Shown in pieces: positions 46,901-56,790 of a DNA stretch of 64,000 nt (its first letter is position 1; each line of letters starts with the position of its first letter). Under the pieces are notes generated by a model, which saw only the letters and a list, made by a program, of their open reading frames with translations, was not told the origin of the DNA and made no database searches. A program made the position numbers and the translations under genes. Location: the NCBI GenBank assembly GCA_964036045.1, contig OZ038381.1, forward strand, positions 131,323,708 through 131,387,707. The letters are read 5' to 3'. This stretch comes from Eutreptiella sp. 'Long Island Sound 2002' (taxonomy: Eukaryota; Euglenozoa; Euglenophyceae; Eutreptiales; Eutreptiaceae).

Positions 46901-47760
46901 GGGGGGCGGCCCCGGGGGGGGTGGCCTGCCACCGTTGTGACGGGCGTCTGGTGTCAGGCCCTTTCCCTCCCCCGGCCGCCCGTCCTCTGGAGCGGGCGGC
47001 CAGGGTTATGCAACCCGTGTGTCCCGGGTGCGGTTGGTGCGGGCGTGGGGACCCAGCACCAACCCCAAAGCGTGCGCCCTTGCGGGCCGGCGTTGCTCGC
47101 TGTGGGGGTGGCGGAAGGGCGTCCCCGGGGGGGGGTGCCTTCCACCATTGTGAGGGGCGTCTGAGGTCAGGGGCTCTCCCTCATCCGACTGCCCGCCCAC
47201 TGGGCGGGCTGTTGGGGTCCGCCACCCACTTGCTGTGGGCGCGCGTGTGTGGGTGTGGGGGCCCAACACTGTCCCCTTGGCCTGCATGCCCTGTGGGGGC
47301 TGCGTGCCGCGGGGGTGGTGGGGGGCCGTCCTCGGGGGGGGTGGCCTGCCACCATTGTGAGGGGCGTCTGGTGTCAGGCGCTGTTCCTCCCCCGGCCGCC
47401 CGTCCTCTCGGGCGGGCAGCCGGGGTTCCGCGACCCGTGTGTCTCGGGTGCGGTCGGTGCGGGCGTGGGGACCCAGCACCGGCCCCACAGCGTGCGCCCT
47501 TGCGGGCCGGCATTGCTCGCTGCAGGGGTGGCGGAGGGGCGTCCCCGGGGGGGAGCCGTCCTCCGTTGTGAGGGGCGTCTCGGGTCAGGCGCTCCCCCTC
47601 CCCCGGCTGCCCGCCGTCTGGGCCGGCTTTCGGGGTCCGCTACCCAGAAGCTGTGGGCGCCGGTGTGCGGGCGTGGGGGCCCTGCACCGGCCCCTTGGCC
47701 CGCTTGCCCTGTGGGGGGCTGCGCGCCACGGGGCTGGCGGGGGGCGTCTGGGTTCAGGCG
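40986..47760 (-). repeat. ~420-bp dimeric satellite array, about 16 units
   Basis: The landmark CAACACTGTCCCCTTGG recurs near 41369, 41789, 42185, 42588, 43010, 43430, 44470, 44897, 45582, 46003, 46425, 46845 and 47265, mostly 400-425 bp apart; two gaps of 620-685 bp mark units that lost it. Inside each unit TGAGGGGCGTCTG occurs about every 210 bp, first followed by a CCGTCCTCTGG-type half and then by a CCCACTGGGCGGGC-type half, so the unit is a dimer. A third half type (GACGGCCCGCCCTCTGGGCG) appears near 43350, 44395, 45925 and 46350. G-runs vary in length. B+ has only about one unit. No coding potential is supported. Confidence 0.92.
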
Positions 47761-48340
47761 CCCCCTCTTCCCTGCTGCTCGCCCTCTGGACATGCTGCCG
47801 GGGCCCGCTGGCCGCGTGCCTTGGGTGCGGGTGTGGGTGTGTGCGGTGTGTGTGGTGCCTCTGCGGTGTGTGCTGTGGTGCTGGGTGTTGCCCTTCGCCT
47901 GTCCCTCTGTCGCCTCCATCTCTGGCGCTTTGTTGCGTTGTTGCGCTCCCCGTGTGCTGGTGGGGCCCCCTGCCCTGCGCGCGTCCCTTGCTCGTCTGCT
48001 GGCTACCTCCCGTTACTTTGGTGGCTTCGTCGTTCTTTACCATTTCCTCTGCCCTCCATTCGCTCGCCCTCCTCCCTGGCATGCACGTTTTCCCTGCCTC
48101 CGCCCAGGTGTGTGTCTTGGTCTTTCGCCTTGCCTGCTTCCTTGGCCCCGGTTCTCGAGCCCTCTTCTTTCTCTCCTGTTGGGTCCTGTGAGACAGAGGG
48201 AGGATTGGGGAGTGTTGGCCTACTAGGTAACTAGGCTACTAATTAACATACCTGCGCTTGTCTCTTTACCCATGTTGGCGCCATTATTGTTGTGTTCTCC
48301 GTCGCGTGGCAGATAACATACCTGTGTTTGCATTGATGTT
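47761..48340. other. T-rich spacer, no gene recognised
   Basis: Composition is C/T-rich on the + strand (the mirror of the A-rich DNA near 11 kb). Open frames are Leu/Cys/Ser-rich and look like chance. AACATACCTG occurs twice, near 48247 and 48313. Confidence 0.4.
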
Positions 48341-49620
48341 CATACCATGGTGCTTGTTCGTGGTGGTGGCGGTCGTCTGGCTCGTGCGGGCAGGCCTGCT
48401 TGTTGTGTTATGCTTCCTCCCGCGTTGATGGCCTGCAGAGAGAGGGAGGAGGTTGGGTTTCTTGGCAGTTTCCCGGTCGGCGGGTGCGCTGGCGTGGCGG
48501 CGTTGTTTACATCGTTCTCTTTGTCCATCCTGGGTCCTTCTAGTACCGTGGTGTTCGCGGCGGCGGGTTCAGGCTCGCACTCCCTCGCCATACCTTGGTC
48601 ATGCATGCTTGCTTGTTCGGGCATACCACTTGCTCTTTTTGTGCCCTCGGGCTTGTGGTTTGTGTGTTAGGTGGCGGTGGTGTCATCCCTGGTGGCGTGT
48701 GGCTCTCGTCCCTTGGTGTCGCGGGGGTGGGCGCCCTTCATACCATCGCTTCTTCCCGTTAGGTATTCCCTCATACCACTCATGTTCCGTTCCTCGGTGT
48801 TGGCAGCTTCTTGTTTTTCGCGTGTTCTTTGGCAGCGTCCACATTTTCTACAGTGTTGGCGGCTTCCTCCCGCGTTAATGGCCTGTGGAGAGAGGGTGGG
48901 GGGTGGTTTTCATGGCATTTCCTCGGTCAGCGTTGTGTACTTTGTGCTCGAAGTCCGTCCTTGGTCTTTCTATCTCTGTGGCGATTGCTACGGCGGGTTT
49001 GGGCTCGTGCTCCTTTGTGATACCTTGTTTGTGTTTGCTTGCGCGCGTGGGCATACCACTCTTGCTTTTTTTGTGCCCTCGGGTCTGCGGCTTGTGTGTT
49101 TGGTGGTGCTGGTGTGCTCTCCAGCGGCGTGTGGCTCCCTCTCCTCCGTTTCTCGGGGGTTCCCTTCATACAATCACTTTATTTCGCGTGGGCTGCCCAC
49201 TAGGTATGCCCTCATACCGTCCTTATTCCGTCCCGCGGTGTTGGTGGCCTCTTGTTCTTCGTGTGTTCTTTGGCGGTGTCCACATTCTCTTCGGTGGTGG
49301 CGACCTATAGGGTGTGCATGTTCAGGAAAGGAGAAAGGGTGGCGCTTTCTTTGGTTGCTGGGCGCGTTGGCGTTGCATGTGTCTCCATCCGCGGTGGCCC
49401 TTGTTGTGTACATCCATACCTTTTGTAGTCTGCGGCGGCATATATGTGCGCGGGCATACCTCTTGCACTTCTTGTGCCCCTGGGTGATTGTGGTATGTGT
49501 GTTTTGTGGCGGTTGTGCACCCTCCGGTGGCGTGTGGATCCCTCCTTTTGGTTACATACAGGTGTCCCTCATACCATGCTTCTTTCCTCCGTGCGAACGG
49601 CCTAGAGTGTAGAGAGCATA
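48340..49620. repeat. Diverged ~440-bp tandem repeat, about 3 copies
   Basis: Blocks recur in order: GATGGCCTGCAGAGAG (48425) and AATGGCCTGTGGAGAG (48876); GGGCATACCACT (48619 and 49049); TGCCCTCGGG (48643 and 49075) and a related TGCCCCTGGG (49475); CATACC with GTTCCGTTCCTCGGTG (48785) and ATTCCGTCCCGCGGTG (49225). The period is about 430-450 bp. Words such as GCATACCAC recall the reverse complement of the 310-bp repeat near 11 kb, but a common origin is uncertain. No gene is supported. Confidence 0.7.
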
Positions 49621-50027
49621 GAATGCGTACGTGAGTGGTTGGGCGGCAGCGTGGTGCTCGTGGCGGTGGTTTGTTCGGTGGTGGGTACGTCTCCTTGTTT
49701 ATACCTTGTCGTGCATGCTGCGGCTCCAACGGCATGTGCGTGGATGGACATACCTCATGGCTTGGCGTCCGCGGGCACCTTTGCATGTGTTTCATGGTGT
49801 GGTGTTCCTTTCTTCATTTTTCCGTGTGGCGCTTTGCGCTTGGGTGGTCTTTTCCCCTCATCACTCTCACACACCTTGCTTGTCCCATGGCTTCCTTGTC
49901 CTATGCGTGCGGCAGAGGGTAGCGGGTGTGCTCTTTTGTTGGTGGTTGCGTGGCGGTTGGGCCTTTTTTCTCGTGCGTTTACCCCGGCTCCCCTTCGTCA
50001 TGTGGCTGCGTGGCGTATCGTGCCTGG
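49621..50027. other. Spacer without a recognisable gene
   Basis: G/T-rich at the start and C/T-rich later. Open frames have no known domain. The strand composition flips to C/A-rich at the start of the 65-bp array. Confidence 0.4.
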
Positions 50028-50340
50028 CACACCGGTGTACACGAGCGAAATGCCCAGGACACCGCACACACAAAGCAGCACACCGACCGGGCACACCAGC
50101 TGACCAGCAGCCAAGTGGCCAAGGACACCCCACACACAACACAACACACGGAGCGGGCGCACCGGTGAACAGGAACCAAGTGGCCCAGGACACCGCACAC
50201 GCAACGCGACAAACCACGCGGGCACACCGGTGAACAGGAGCCAAGTGACCCAGGACACCGCAGACGAAACGCAACGCACCGAGCGGGCACACCGGTGAAC
50301 AGGAGCCAAGTGGCCCAGGCCACGGCACACACGTAGGGCG
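50028..50340. repeat. 65-bp tandem repeat, about 5 copies
   Basis: CACACCGGTG or a close variant starts at 50028, 50092, 50158, 50223 and 50288 (spacing 64-66 bp). Each unit continues with AACAGGAGCCAAGTGGCCCA and GGACACCGCACAC. A solitary related unit lies at about 40030-40085. Confidence 0.9.
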
Positions 50341-50690
50341 GCCGGAGGACAGTAAGGAACCAACACCCCATGGGTCGGACGACCCAGCCGACCCACAGGG
50401 CCAGTGGCAGGAGCGGTACTCCAAGGCCACTGGTCCGAGCCCGGCTAGGCTGCATCGGGGACCATGGCAAACGTCACCCGGAGCCATGGAAGCAACTGGT
50501 GACAGGCGAGCCGGTACACAGTCCAGGAGGGGGTCGCCTGCCAAGCAGAGCGGCCCCGCAACTCAGGCCACAAGGGTAAGGCGGCCGTACGGTAGACAAG
50601 CGGGAGCAATACCCCTTGTGGTGAGAGATATTCCACACGGCTCAGCAACCCCCAGAGCTGCCGCCCAAAGGTGGGGCCATGTGGCCCTAC
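50341..50690. other. Non-repetitive spacer with small palindromes
   Basis: 50371-50395 pairs TGGGTCGG with CCGACCCA around a 9-nt loop. No ORF with a known domain and no RNA gene is identified. It follows a tandem array and precedes ORF-bearing DNA, as at 14.3, 32.2 and 56.3 kb. Confidence 0.4.
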
Positions 50691-51358
50691 CCATGGACAC
50701 ATGTGGGAACACCCTCCCACCTGGGGATGCTGTGGGTGCCGCCAGCGTCGGTGCGCCGACGCCTGTGGGGTGGCGAGGGGGTGTGTGTGTGCGGGGTTGG
50801 GCTTTGGGTGATGTCCCACAGGCGGATGCCGTCTCGCGGTGTCTCCTGGAGGGTCTCTCGCAGGCGCCTTAGGACATACGGGTGGTCCTGGGGCGCGGGG
50901 AGGTTGCGGGGGTGGACTCCCAGGGGGTTGAGGGCATCGGCCAGCATGGCTTCCCACGCAGTCTGCGGCATCCATCCCCCGGCCAGCTTGAGGCAGCAGC
51001 TCTCCACCGACCCCTTGCGGGGCCGGTGGACCAGGCCCTCGAGGGAGGGCTCTGCCCGGGCCCACTTTTACAGCTCCCAGATCTGCGTGTGGGTCGAGCG
51101 CCGCAACCACTGTCCCTGGGCGGGGCCGCGGTCTTGGGCGGAGGAGTGGGCGTGGGTGGGTCTGAGGGGGTTGTGGGGACTGGTTATGGTGGCGGGCCTG
51201 GGGGATTCCTCGTAGTCCTGTGTCGTGGGGGTGCGCGGGGAGTGGGGGCGCAGGCAGATGTGGACTCGCGGGTATGCGCGCACGGTCTCCGCCTCGGGTT
51301 TGGGTTGGGACTCGCGGTGGCAGCAGTAGCAGGGCATGTGCTGTATGTGGGCTGACAT
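50687..51358 (-). pseudogene. Minus-strand ORF with CxxC-like start, possible gag fragment
   Basis: On the minus strand one register reads MSAHIQHMPCYCCHRESQPK from 51358. A stop near 51068 is followed by ESCCLKLAGGWMPQTAWEAM to 50687. The WMPQTAWEAMLADAL stretch resembles IMPQAAWEALVWDAV in the + strand ORF at 53.7 kb, which hints that both derive from one ORF1 family in opposite orientation. No family is named. A long alternative frame on the same strand is Pro-rich and less convincing. Confidence 0.3.
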
Positions 51359-53018
51359 GGAGGGTTACTGGGGGGCCACGAACGCTGCTGGTGGACCCTG
51401 GCGTCAATCTGGTCCGGCCGAGGCCAGTTCCTGGGCCTGGCCCGCGGGCTTTGAGAGGTGGCGGGACGAGGTGCATCTTGCTTTGGCCGCGGCGCGCTCC
51501 GCCATGAAGGTGGTGGAGGCGGCGTCCGTGACGGTGGGGGGTCGCCATGCTGGGCGCTGCTGCCTCGGGGCCTGCCCACACAGCCTCACACATTGCAGGA
51601 CCCCGGCCCAGCCAAGCCCAGAAGGAGAAGACCCGAGCCCCGCGCCTCCCTCCCCCAGCGCTGCCGAGCAGATCGGCCCGCCGGGCCGCCAGGTCACGGC
51701 CGGGCCTCCCCAGCCACCTGCCGCCAACCTACAGCCTGAGGACATGCCCTCCATCCTCCCCGCTGTGGCAGCAGCAGAAGCCGCCGCCCACCAACTCGCG
51801 ATCGCCCGCATCACAGCGCAACCCACGTTCCCCAAAACCACCACTTCCTCCTGGTCCCCAGCCTCATCGACATTCTCCACCTCATCCTCCGACCCACCAC
51901 TCCCCGCGGACCTCATCCACAAGGCCACGGCAAAAGCCAAAGCTGCTACCGCACGCCAGGCTACTGGGGACCCCCCGACCCCCACACAGGCGACCCAGGC
52001 ACCCCGGCAGCACACCAGGAAGCCCCCCCACCCGGCACCGGCGCCCTCACACCTCCGGACCGAGGTCCTCCTCAACCTCGAACCGGACCCCAAACCAAAA
52101 CCCGACCCCAAACCCCAGCCGGCGCCCAAGCGAGCGCACCACCAGCAACAGCACCACCACCAACACCACCCCACGCAGCCCACAACACCACAAACGCAAC
52201 GACGCCAACCCAAGCGACAGCGCCCTAACCCAAACGATAACCCAAGCCAGAACCCCCCACCCGCCACAACCCACGCCCCCCTCCCACCGACGGCCGCCGC
52301 CACCACAGAGGCGGCAACCCAACACGACCCTTTCCAAACCCTCGTCCACATCCCCATCTCCAAGCGCCTCGTCATCCATCCCCCACAAACCACCACTGCC
52401 GCCGGCCAGACCGACCAAGGGACGTGGGACCCCTCGACCACAATCACCGTTAAGCCCGGCCCCCGACCGGCCCCCGCCGCCAACCAAACAGTACGGCCCC
52501 AGGGACTACACACGATGCCCGACCCCCCACCCCCAACAGGGGGGCCGGAATATCGACAAGCGGTCCTAGGACAATACCCGCAGCACCATTCCCACCACTA
52601 CCAGCGCAACCACCACCAGCGGCGCCACCACGACCACCACCAACACCATCCCCACCACTACCACTGCCCACGACCCTACCGCACCGGGCCACAACCCCCC
52701 GTGCACGAGCAGCACCAGCGTATGGGATGGCAGCCACCGGGCACTCCACCCCCATACCCTACCTACCACCAGGGGCCACCCCCCCCGTACCAAGCACCGT
52801 ATCCCCCTGGCCACCAAGTCCACGTTGAAGGGGCCCCCCGGGCCGGACCCCACCAGGGACAGTCACTTGACCAGTACGACCATCCGCTGCCGCCACCGCA
52901 CCCCTACGTGGCGGATCAATGGAGTGCGGGGGGCTCTTCCCCCCCCCCCTGCAGTACCAGGCGGCGCAGCGCGAGGACCCCAAGGACCCGCCGACACCTC
53001 CTGACTGGCCCGACTTGA
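51336..53018 (+). CDS. Proline/histidine-rich ORF, probable retroelement ORF1 (part 1)
   Basis: A 560-codon open frame. Residues ~50-330 are Pro/Thr/Ala-rich and presumably disordered. Near 52570-52700 a cluster of about 20 His lies within 45 residues (HHSHHYQRNHHQRRHHDHHQ). A Pro/Tyr-rich stretch follows (PGTPPPYPTYHQGPPPPYQA). The start is uncertain; internal ATGs are possible. The frame is overtaken at about 52940 by the next frame, which carries the SR-rich region, so a frameshift in a C-run (52938-52949) is likely. Disorder plus basic repeats would fit a nucleic-acid-binding ORF1, but a host SR-like protein is also possible. Confidence 0.4.
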   Translation: MCCMWADMEGYWGATNAAGGPWRQSGPAEASSWAWPAGFERWRDEVHLALAAARSAMKVVEAASVTVGGRHAGRCCLGACPHSLTHCRTPAQPSPEGEDPSPAPPSPSAAEQIGPPGRQVTAGPPQPPAANLQPEDMPSILPAVAAAEAAAHQLAIARITAQPTFPKTTTSSWSPASSTFSTSSSDPPLPADLIHKATAKAKAATARQATGDPPTPTQATQAPRQHTRKPPHPAPAPSHLRTEVLLNLEPDPKPKPDPKPQPAPKRAHHQQQHHHQHHPTQPTTPQTQRRQPKRQRPNPNDNPSQNPPPATTHAPLPPTAAATTEAATQHDPFQTLVHIPISKRLVIHPPQTTTAAGQTDQGTWDPSTTITVKPGPRPAPAANQTVRPQGLHTMPDPPPPTGGPEYRQAVLGQYPQHHSHHYQRNHHQRRHHDHHQHHPHHYHCPRPYRTGPQPPVHEQHQRMGWQPPGTPPPYPTYHQGPPPPYQAPYPPGHQVHVEGAPRAGPHQGQSLDQYDHPLPPPHPYVADQWSAGGSSPPPCSTRRRSARTPRTRRHLLTGPT

Positions 53019-53623
53019 GCGACGAGGACCGGTCCTGCAAACGGCGGCGCTCCCGCTCCCCCCCCGCACGGCGCACCCAGCCCCGGCGCTCACGCTCCCC
53101 ACACTGCCACCGCGCCTCAACCACCCACTCGCACCGCTCCAGCTCCCCAAGGCGCTACCAGGACCCCCCAGGGCCCCGCTCACGCCGCTCCTGCTCCCCC
53201 AGGCGCCACCACGCACGCCACCGCCGCCCCATGTCGACCACCCCCTCCCCCCACGAGCCGTACCGGGCTTCCCCTTCCCCCTTCCGCCCGTACGCGACCC
53301 CCATCCCTAGTCACCACCACCGCCGCTCCAGCTCCCCCAGGCGCCGCCAAGCACACCACCGCTGCCTCCTGTCCACCATCCCCTCCCTCCACGGGCCCCA
53401 CCGGGCTTCCCGTTCCCCCCGTCGCCCGTACCCGTCGTCCACCCCCAGCCCCCGCCACAGCCGCTCCCGCTCCCCCAGGCGCCACCACGCCCGCCACCGC
53501 CGCATGTCCACGTCCTCCTTCTGCCACTCCAGGACCTCGAGCTCGGACCCCTCCCCCCCCCAGGCCCCCGCCCACCTCGCCTGGTGGTCTGCCCCCGTTT
53601 GCAGGAGCTCCGCCCCTCGGTGA
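52919..53623 (+). CDS. Arg/Ser-rich (SR) ORF with 46-residue repeats (part 2)
   Basis: The frame reads WPDLSDEDRSCKRRRSRSPP, then many RS, SPRR and RSRSP motifs. CTCCCCCAGGCGCC recurs at 53194, 53332 and 53470, exactly 138 bp apart, so the repeat keeps frame (46 codons). The in-frame period implies selection on the protein or duplication of a coding unit. SR-rich stretches bind RNA and other SR proteins in splicing factors; here the context suggests an RNA-binding ORF1, as inference. It overlaps the frames before and after it, so two frameshifts or spliced exons are needed. Confidence 0.5.
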   Translation: MECGGLFPPPLQYQAAQREDPKDPPTPPDWPDLSDEDRSCKRRRSRSPPARRTQPRRSRSPHCHRASTTHSHRSSSPRRYQDPPGPRSRRSCSPRRHHARHRRPMSTTPSPHEPYRASPSPFRPYATPIPSHHHRRSSSPRRRQAHHRCLLSTIPSLHGPHRASRSPRRPYPSSTPSPRHSRSRSPRRHHARHRRMSTSSFCHSRTSSSDPSPPQAPAHLAWWSAPVCRSSAPR

Positions 53624-53961
53624 AGTGGGCCGGGGCAGCGGGAAGGCGAGAAGGGCTGCACATGGTGCACATCCCCGAGGAGATCCACACCCGCACCCCC
53701 GCCGACCCCAACGAGGCCGCCCCGGAGGCCATCATGCCGCAGGCGGCATGGGAGGCCCTCGTCTGGGACGCGGTCCAGGGCCTCTGCCCCCCCTACACCC
53801 CCCCAAATCCTCCGCCAATGGCTCCAGGCCACCCACCCCCAGGCCTGGGCCATCAGCGCCCCCCTGCTTCCCACCCCACCACCACCACACCGGGAAGGGA
53901 AAGGGCACGGGCAAGGGGAGGGCAAGGGGCAGAGAGGGACACTCCGGCAACGGGGCACTGA
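53584..53961 (+). CDS. Possible C-terminal part of the SR-rich ORF (part 3)
   Basis: A 125-codon frame includes MVHIPEEIHTRTPADPNEAA and IMPQAAWEALVWDAVQGL, which look like folded protein, then a Pro-rich tail and a basic RERARARGG end. No family is recognised. The Trp-Glu-Ala motif is echoed on the minus strand at about 50.95 kb. Confidence 0.35.
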   Translation: MVCPRLQELRPSVKWAGAAGRREGLHMVHIPEEIHTRTPADPNEAAPEAIMPQAAWEALVWDAVQGLCPPYTPPNPPPMAPGHPPPGLGHQRPPASHPTTTTPGRERARARGGQGAERDTPATGH

Positions 53962-54690
53962 AGCGCCCAAGGTGACAGGCAGGTGCCCATAGGGACAGGG
54001 CACCAGGAGCGACACAACGTGGGAGCAGGAAACCACCAAAGAGCCAGGAAGGGGAGGGAACAGGGACCGGGGCGCAGAGAAAGAGGACATCATGGCGGGC
54101 ACCAGGACCCACACGCAATAAGGGCATACCATGACAGAGGGACCAGCGCCCTCCCACCCCCAGCGGACACCGCACGACCTCCGGGGACGCACGCCCCCAA
54201 CACACACCGCCGAAGCGCGAATCGGACGCCATACGGATCACACCGGCACACGCCCACCAGCCACCGAAAACCACACAGGGGATGGAGGGCACACCTGCAC
54301 GGGGAGATCGGGCTACACCCACAGAGGAAGCCAGTGGGAACACCGCCGTGCAGCCCACCACCACGCCCTCACCGCCAGGTGACGACCCCGGCAACCACAA
54401 GGGCTACCTCACAAGCACCTGAAGAGGACGAAGGCACGGCCACAGCACCCAGGGTTAGGAACCGGGACCCCCAGAGGACACGGGACCACGGTACAGGCCC
54501 CCAGGGAGGGCAACCCCCGGACACCTACCCAACCCACCAGCCCGAGCAGCACACCGAGACCCCCACAGCACGGGCCTAGCGAGCCACCCACACCTGAGCG
54601 CACCCCCCAGCCACCAACCAGTCACGCTCCGACCCGCACTCGGCACCACGACACGGGCCAGACTAACCTCCACCGACCCACCACGGCACA
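53962..54690. other. Low-complexity segment, no gene recognised
   Basis: Purine-rich at 53.9-54.1 kb, then C/A-rich with few T. No repeat period or domain is visible. Confidence 0.4.
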
Positions 54691-54950
54691 ACATGAGGCA
54701 GCACGGCACAGTGCACCGCAGCGCACCACAGTGCAACACAACACGACAAGGCACCCCAAAGCACAACAGGCCACAGCACGGCGCGACGCGACGCGGCACA
54801 GAGCCACACACCACGGCTCGGCACGGCGCAACACGGCGCGGCCCAGCAGGGCGCACCGCAACACAGCACGGACCAACACGACGCAGCACGTCAAAACACG
54901 GCACGACGCAGCACGGCGCACAACAGCACACCACAACACCAAGCAAGGGA
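54690..54950. repeat. Degenerate pentamer tract based on GCACG/GCACA
   Basis: Most of the stretch is made of CACGG, CACAG, CGCGG and similar five-base words, such as GCACGGCGCGACGCGACGCG near 54777. A purer pentamer tract (GCACA)n sits inside the hAT element at 58.65 kb; shared origin is not implied. Confidence 0.7.
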
Positions 54951-55640
54951 CGCTAACGGAGGGTCTAACCAAATCAAGCCACCGCACACCCCGGAAGGAG
55001 CCGCACCAGCCCGCTGCACACTGGCAAGGGCCCACCGCACGCCCGGCAACAACGGTTGCGGTCCACCCACACAAGCCGCCGCCAGAAAGTTAAAACCGGC
55101 AACGCGGAGACGAAAGGACACGGCTAACCCAGGGCCACACGAAGCCGCCTTGCGCAACCGCCCACCCGGCAGAGACAGAACCACCACACAGAATGCCGAC
55201 CAGTGCTTGCGCCAGGCCAGGGAAGGCAGAGGGAGGAACAGGCAGACCCCCCCCGCCAAAAAGAAAACAGGGGGGGGCTGCTCCAGAACAGCCCACAGCC
55301 ACCACACCGCCCACCAACACCACAAGAGGCCCAGGCAGCACCCAGACAGCACACAACACAGGACCCCCCAAAAGGGGCGCCGGTGGACCACCCAGCAAAA
55401 CCGGCAACACCAAGCCGAGGGCAGCGGCCCACCAGGAGAAGGGAAACCCGAAAAAAGGGGACACACACCACCCTGGGACGAAGAGAAGAAAAAAAAACAA
55501 CCAACAAAGCGGCCCCGATAAGGAGGGATGGGGGGACAGAGACCATCAGACCCAAGACAGGGACAACCAGCGACCAACACCACAAAGCCCCCCCCCCAAA
55601 AGAAAACCAAAGAGGAGGGGGGGGGTAAACCCCACCAACG
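54951..55640. other. C/A-rich segment with A-runs and C-runs, no gene recognised
   Basis: Contains GAAAAAAAAAAAC-like runs near 55485 and C-runs near 55590. Several overlapping open frames are Pro/Arg/Gln-rich and look like chance. Confidence 0.4.
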
Positions 55641-56290
55641 GCAAAACCTGCACACCCCCGTGCCACAGGCGGCCCCCCAGGAAGGGCGGGGGCAAGCGGG
55701 GCACATGACCGCACGCACACCCCAACAGCCCAACCACGAGGGACGCAGCGGAGCCGAGACCCGAGCCCAGCACACACGCCCACACAGCACACCCCACCCA
55801 GGAAAAGAGGGGTACAAGCGGGGCGCCTACGCAAACACACACGCCCCAACACCCCAGCGAGGGGTCGCAGGGCGCGGCAGCAACCCAGGCTGAACCACAT
55901 ACCCCCGCACCGCACCCCAAAACAAGGAGGTACTGGAGGCCACGCAGGACGGGCACACAAGCACACACACACCCCAACACCTCCCCAAGGGGAGGCGGGG
56001 CGCAGCCGAAACCCGGACCCCAGCACACGGGCCCACACCGCACACCAGGACCGGGAACGGCGGGGAGCAGGAGAAGCGCGCACACAGCCACGCACGTCCG
56101 AAAACCCTAACCAAGACAGGTGGGGTGCAGGCCGAAACCAGAGCCCAACCGCAAACACCGCGAACCCCAGCGGGGAGGAGAGGGGCGAAACCACAAATCG
56201 TACCCAAACACACCCACCAAAGACCCCAACCAGGGCCGGCGGGGTTACCGAAACCCAAACCCAAGCACAACCCGGACCGAAGCACAAACA
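55640..56290. repeat. ~126-bp diverged tandem repeat, about 5 copies
   Basis: CCCCAACA(G/C)CCC with a following GAGGG block recurs near 55720, 55846, 55972, 56099 and 56216, that is every 117-127 bp. Each copy also carries a CGCAGC(G/C)GA-like word and a CACACGCCCACAC-like stretch. Divergence is high. Confidence 0.7.
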
Positions 56291-56790
56291 CCACACAACA
56301 GTAGGAAACCCAGTGTCCATAGCCCGGGCACTGAGGCAGCCCGTGCCATGCAGGTGACCCGGCCAAACGAGATGCAGAGCCCGGGGGTAAGGCTGCATCC
56401 TAAGGCCTGCGCTGCTCTGGGACTCGAGGCGGGGCGTGCGACACCCAAGCGCCTCGGGACCCCAGTGCCAAGAACATGCATGCATGCCTTGGGAACAGGA
56501 TACGCCAGGAAGTCTGGTGAACCTCTAGGGTTCCGCCCAAAGGAGGGGACGTGTGCAAGCACAGGAGCACACCGTCCTGGCAAGACAAGCACGTAACGCT
56601 GGCGGCGATCAGCCCTCCTGGTGTTGCCCGGCGCCGCTTTGTTGGGGGCCAACAGTCAGGTCTAGCGGGATGTAAGTCGCCTCCCCTCTTCAAGTTCGGA
56701 GCCTCTTCTTGTTCGTCACAGCAGCAACGCCAGCAGGAACCATTCGGCGTCTCTCCAAAACAGAGTGCACCTACCTACCTACCTAGGCGC
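56291..56790. other. Non-repetitive spacer upstream of D2, with a CCTA tetramer tract
   Basis: Balanced composition, no domain. The last part contains ACCTACCTACCTACCTAGG at about 56769-56787, directly before homology to family A begins near 56790-56800. Confidence 0.45.

Noticed and set aside
41000-47700. Many overlapping open frames in the 420-bp satellite on both strands
   Set aside because: They repeat with the satellite, lack conserved starts, and vary with G-run length.
50028-50340. CRISPR-like array of 65-bp units
   Set aside because: Whole units repeat without unique spacers, there are no cas genes, and the context is eukaryotic.
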